Under the pieces are notes generated by a model. It searched no databases. It saw nothing but the letters and a program-made list of their open reading frames with translations, and had not been told where the DNA came from. Position numbers and translations under genes: made by a program. DNA of 10,358 nt from a bacterium (lineage in GTDB: Bacteria > Krumholzibacteriota > Krumholzibacteriia > LZORAL124-64-63), in assembly GCA_030591105.1 (NCBI GenBank), contig JAUVBS010000037.1, positions 1 through 10,358 of the forward strand. The letters are read 5' to 3'. Of this stretch, positions 6,743 through 10,358 are shown piece by piece; positions within the stretch are counted from its first letter, which is position 1; each line of letters starts with the position of its first letter.

Positions 6743-9700
6743 TCAACAGAGCTCCACCAGCCGGCGGAGCAAGAACTGTCCGGGGCCCGGCTGCTCGAGG
6801 GCGGCGAAATCGGCCGCTGCCGCGCGCCGGCGTGCCCCCCAATCACCGCACAGATCCTCCGGTACCATGCGCAGGAGCGCGGCGCGTTCGGGGTGCGGCA
6901 TCATCGCCAGAACGTTGCCTTGGTCGTTGGACAGTCCGGCGACGTCGGCCAACGAGCCGTTGGGATTACCACCTTGGCCGACATACCGCAAAGCGACGTA
7001 GCCGTCGGCCAAGAGTCGCGCGAAAAAATCGGGATCCTCGTGGGTGAACCGACCTTCGGCGTGGGCCACCGGCATCGGCAGCGTAGCCGACAGGCCCGCA
7101 ATGAACTGGCTGCGGCTGGCCGGTACCGTCTGCAGGTCGACCCAGCGCGCGTGGTAGCCGCGCCGGCCAGGAAAGCGGTTGGCAGCCAGCGCCACCTCGA
7201 CATTTCCGGGGTCGAGCCCGGGCACCAGGCCCGCCTCGACGAGCACCTGGCAACCGTTACAGATACCGAGGATCGGCTTGCCGGCGGCAGCGGCTGCCAG
7301 CAGCACGTCGAGCAGCGGATCCTTGGCCGCCACCGCGCCGGCCCGGACACGATCTTGATACGAGAAACCGCCGGGTAACAAAAACCCATCGAATCGGGCC
7401 AGCTCCTGAGCTGATCGGGTCCAGCGGTAGATCACCGGATCGGCGCCGGCGGCTGCCAGCCAGCGCGCCGATTCGTCCTCGCAATTGACACCGGGTAGCT
7501 GCAGGACCGCGACCTGTGGCCGCGCACCGTGCAACGGCACCGCCGCCGGCTGTGTTTCGTCGGCAACGAGCGGCGAATCGACAGCGACAGTTGGGCTCGT
7601 CACAGGCGGTACTGCCGCCGCGGCTGCTTCGCCGCCCAGTAGCCGGGGCAACGCGGTCTGCCACGCCTCGGCCAGCTCGGTTACCGGCACGCACACCCGG
7701 TGGTCGCGCGCCGGGTGCGCCACCGTCAACTCGTCTTCGGCAGTGACCTCGCCCACCTGCCACCATGGCGCGCCGGTGAACGCCAGCAGCTTCTGGAGTT
7801 CTGCGGCCCGGTCGGGCAGGCAGGTCACGACGAAGCCGCCGCCCTCGCTGAACAGGATCTCGCGCAGGGTCAGATCGGCCAAGTCGGCCGGCAGTTCGAG
7901 CCGGGCACCGCGCAACTGCTGCCGCTCCAGTCCGCACGCCATTTCGGCGAGGCAGACCGCCAGACCGCCATCGCTGATGTCGTGTACAGCGGTCACCAGA
8001 CCGGCGCGTACCACCGTCAGGATCGCGTCGATCTCCGCCCGGGCGGTGGGGAAGTCCAGTTGCGGAACTTCGGGCCGGCCGGCGCTATTGCCCACGTCGG
8101 TATAGAGCGAGCCGAGCATCTCCGGTGCGGGCCGACCGACCAGATAGATCAGGTCCCCGACTTCCTTCATGCGCAATGTTCGCGATCGCGTATAATCGTC
8201 AACAATACCTACACATGCAACGATCGGCGAAGGGGCTACCGCGCGGCCCGACGTGCTCTGGTTGTAGAAACTGACGTTGCCCGAGATCACCGGCAACGGC
8301 TGGCCGGGATGCCCCGGTAGTCCCAGGCCACGGCAGGCGTCACCGACGCCGCGCACCGCCTCGGTGAACTGCCAGAACTGCCGCGGCACTTCCGGATTGC
8401 CGAAATTCAAACAGTCGGTGATCGCCGCCGGCGAACCGCCCACACACGCCACGTTACGGCACGCCTCGAGGACCGCCGCGGCGCCCGCGGTCCACGGATC
8501 GGCCAGACCGAGCAGCGGGTTGCCGTCCGCCGCGAGGGCGACCGCACGCCGGCTACCCGGTATCGGCGCCATCACCCCGGCATCGGCTTCACCGGGGCGC
8601 AGGATCGTATTCGCTTGGACTTCGGGATCGTAGTGACGGTAGATGTACTCGCGCGAGGCGACGTTCGGATGCCGCATCAATTGTAGCCACTCGTCGGCGA
8701 CCGTGTCGGCGGTTGCTTCGGCGAGCCGCTCGTCGGCGGGAACGTCACGGGCAGGCGGCGCTTCGGCCTCACGTTCGTAGCGGACACCTTCGGTGATCGT
8801 CTCGACCGGTGCGTCGGCCAGGATCAGATCGCCGTAGCGCAGGATGTAGCGGCGGTCGCGGGTGACTTTACCGATGCGCCGTGCGCACGCCCCGTCGTAG
8901 AGCGTCGGCAGGGCAAAGTCTTCGTTGTAGATTCTCAGGACCTGGTCGGTCAGGCGGGCCGGCACCGCCAGTCCGTACCGCTCCTGGGTTTCGCTGCAGG
9001 CGATCACGCGCGCCGGCACGTCGCCCAGCGCCGCGTGGACCAGGGCGATGTCCACGTCACAACCGAAGCCGCCGGCATCGGCCAACTCACTGGTGACGCA
9101 GCTCACGCCGCCGGCACCGAGATCCTTGAAACCGATCCGCGCCCCTTCACGCCGCGCCAAAGCGAGCACCTCGCGATTGGCGACGGTCAGGATGCGTTTG
9201 AGAAACGGGTCGGGGGTCTGGACGCTGCCCTTGTTCTCGGTCGCCGCGGTGATATCGAGAGTCGCCGACGCAAACGCAGCGCCTCCCATACCGCTCCAGT
9301 CGGTGGGCTTGCCGACCAGGATCAGATCGTACGGTTCTTTCGCCGCCTCGGCGGGGACCGCGCTGTGGGTGATGTGGTCGTGTTCGACCAGCCCGACCGC
9401 CACCACGTTGACCAGGCAATTCTCGTCGTAGGACCGGTGGAAATAGACGTCGCCGCCGAGGTTCGGCACACCGATGGCGTTACCGTACTCCCAGATCCCG
9501 GTGACCACTTCGCGCGCAATCTCGAGCCGATGCGCCGCCTCGCCGTCGTTCTCGCCCTGATCTTCGGGCCAGCCGAAGCGCAGCGGGTCGAGGGTAGCGA
9601 TCACCTCGGCCCCCATGCAGTAGACGTCACGGACGATGCCGCCTATACCGGTGGCCGCGCCCTCGACCGGCATGACCTGGCTGGGGTGGTTGTGACTCTC

Positions 9701-10033
9701 GTGGGCAATGACGATCCCGTAGCGTTTACCGTCGACCTCGCCGAAGTCGACGATGCCCGCGTCCTCCACCGGCCCGACGACGACGTTCACCGCGTCGGTC
9801 GGTAGGTATTTTTTCAGGTGGGCCCGACTGCTCTTGTACGAACAGTGCTCGCTCCACATGGTGTCGAACAGGGTCATCTCGGTCAGGGTGGGATCGCGGC
9901 CGAGCAGCTCGGCCACCCGGCGTGCCTCGGACGGCGCGAGGGTCAAACCGTGTCGCTTGAGGTAGCTCCGTAGGGTGTCGTCGTCGAAATCAGCGATGGC
10001 AATACGGTCGAAACTCTCGTCCTTGACGGCCAC
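6743..10033 (-). CDS. purLQ: Phosphoribosylformylglycinamidine (FGAM) synthase, PurL-PurQ fusion
   Basis: This cytoplasmic enzyme converts FGAR, ATP and glutamine to FGAM, the fourth step of purine synthesis. With the GTG at 10033 it has 1096 residues. Residues 1 to about 800 are a small Bacillus-type PurL: MWSEHCSYK at 59-67, HESHNHPS with H111, H114 and H116, DLGAGG at 304-309, SGNVSFYN at 584-591 and HDISDGG at 684-690. A Pro/Ala/Val-rich linker covers about 800-838. Residues 839-1096 are the class I glutaminase PurQ (VLQLPGVNCEDE), with nucleophile C925 in GICNGCQ and the H1047/E1049 pair in MMPHPER. These domains are usually separate proteins joined by PurS; I see no PurS domain at the N-terminus. 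I preferred GTG because GAGGAGG lies four bases upstream; an in-frame ATG at 10096, six bases after purB, would add 21 unconserved residues. Both active sites look intact. Confidence 0.95.
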   Translation of the reverse strand: MAVKDESFDRIAIADFDDDTLRSYLKRHGLTLAPSEARRVAELLGRDPTLTEMTLFDTMWSEHCSYKSSRAHLKKYLPTDAVNVVVGPVEDAGIVDFGEVDGKRYGIVIAHESHNHPSQVMPVEGAATGIGGIVRDVYCMGAEVIATLDPLRFGWPEDQGENDGEAAHRLEIAREVVTGIWEYGNAIGVPNLGGDVYFHRSYDENCLVNVVAVGLVEHDHITHSAVPAEAAKEPYDLILVGKPTDWSGMGGAAFASATLDITAATENKGSVQTPDPFLKRILTVANREVLALARREGARIGFKDLGAGGVSCVTSELADAGGFGCDVDIALVHAALGDVPARVIACSETQERYGLAVPARLTDQVLRIYNEDFALPTLYDGACARRIGKVTRDRRYILRYGDLILADAPVETITEGVRYEREAEAPPARDVPADERLAEATADTVADEWLQLMRHPNVASREYIYRHYDPEVQANTILRPGEADAGVMAPIPGSRRAVALAADGNPLLGLADPWTAGAAAVLEACRNVACVGGSPAAITDCLNFGNPEVPRQFWQFTEAVRGVGDACRGLGLPGHPGQPLPVISGNVSFYNQSTSGRAVAPSPIVACVGIVDDYTRSRTLRMKEVGDLIYLVGRPAPEMLGSLYTDVGNSAGRPEVPQLDFPTARAEIDAILTVVRAGLVTAVHDISDGGLAVCLAEMACGLERQQLRGARLELPADLADLTLREILFSEGGGFVVTCLPDRAAELQKLLAFTGAPWWQVGEVTAEDELTVAHPARDHRVCVPVTELAEAWQTALPRLLGGEAAAAAVPPVTSPTVAVDSPLVADETQPAAVPLHGARPQVAVLQLPGVNCEDESARWLAAAGADPVIYRWTRSAQELARFDGFLLPGGFSYQDRVRAGAVAAKDPLLDVLLAAAAAGKPILGICNGCQVLVEAGLVPGLDPGNVEVALAANRFPGRRGYHARWVDLQTVPASRSQFIAGLSATLPMPVAHAEGRFTHEDPDFFARLLADGYVALRYVGQGGNPNGSLADVAGLSNDQGNVLAMMPHPERAALLRMVPEDLCGDWGARRRAAAADFAALEQPGPGQFLLRRLVELC

Positions 10034-10102
10034 ATCGCCTCCTCGCCCGGTGGCGTTTTTCGAGTCTTGATGGTGGCGGCTAGGTACCGGCCGCATATTC
10101 GG

Positions 10103-10358
10103 TCACCAGTCCTTCAGCGCCAGGGTTCGCCCGAAGATGTGCGGCACGTGGCGTAGCTGGTGCTGAAGATCGAAACAGCGGTCGAGCGCGGCCGGCTCCA
10201 GATGCGTAGCGATATCGGTATCGGCGGCCAGCGCACGTTTGAAGTCGACCTCCTCGTCCCAGACTTGCATGGCGCAACGCTGAACCCAGCGGTACGCGTC
10301 GTCGCGTGCACAGCCCGCCTCCGTCAGCGCCAGCAGCACCGCCTGGCTGAAATACATG
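10103..10358 (-). CDS. purB: Adenylosuccinate lyase, C-terminal part (5' end outside the window)
   Basis: The last 84 or so residues of a protein match the C-terminus of adenylosuccinate lyase, which releases fumarate both from SAICAR (giving AICAR) and from adenylosuccinate (giving AMP). Recognisable stretches are FSQAVLLALTEAG, DAYRWVQRCAM and the closing LRHVPHIFGRTLALKDW, as expected for the C-terminal helical domain. The conserved signature with the catalytic serine loop is not in the window, so activity cannot be judged. The Met at 10357 is internal, because the FSQ motif lies deep within this family of about 430-480 residues, so the gene runs off the right edge. It is the first gene of the visible operon and ends 69 bases before the preferred purLQ start. 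Identification rests on a short C-terminal match plus strong context. Confidence 0.88.
   Translation of the reverse strand, partial: MYFSQAVLLALTEAGCARDDAYRWVQRCAMQVWDEEVDFKRALAADTDIATHLEPAALDRCFDLQHQLRHVPHIFGRTLALKDW

Noticed and set aside
9035..9805. Plus-strand reading frame of 256 codons opposite purLQ
   Set aside because: It is antisense to conserved PurL motifs and has no recognisable domain; stop-free antisense frames are expected at this GC content.

Overview
The window is a compact, high-GC stretch of bacterial chromosome. Every gene I can support lies on the minus strand, so the order of transcription runs from the right edge to the left edge: purB (3' end only), a fused purL-purQ, an unrecognised 195-residue gene (ORF195), purF, a long radical SAM protein with a C-terminal DUF2344-type domain, and an RNase E/G family ribonuclease. 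The gaps are about 69, 40, 88, 47 and 21 bases with no convincing internal terminator, so the block looks like one operon whose promoter lies outside the window.

The right two thirds (about 4566-10358) is de novo purine synthesis. PurF makes phosphoribosylamine, PurLQ converts FGAR to FGAM, and PurB works at the SAICAR and adenylosuccinate steps. PurL is the small Bacillus-type enzyme fused by a Pro/Ala-rich linker to its glutaminase PurQ. This class normally needs a third subunit, PurS, and no standard purS gene is visible. ORF195, directly downstream, is the only unexplained protein in the block and shows a faint PurS-like layout of strands and helices. That reading is speculative. An 88-base leader before purF can fold in two mutually exclusive ways and may be a regulatory RNA.

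The left part (about 142-4518) pairs the radical SAM/DUF2344 protein with RNase E/G, an association known from many bacteria. The 5' end of the RNase gene carries a perfect 22-bp palindrome. The radical SAM protein begins at a GTG inside a 12-bp tandem repeat.

The organism cannot be named. The RNase and radical SAM proteins look like those of deep bacterial phyla such as Gemmatimonadota and other FCB-related or deltaproteobacterial-type lineages. That is an impression from memory, not a search. There is no sign of mobile elements, CRISPR, tRNA or rRNA. Long plus-strand reading frames opposite the real genes are GC-driven shadows. No gene-free stretch exceeds 300 bases; the longest, positions 1-141, holds only a possible terminator.
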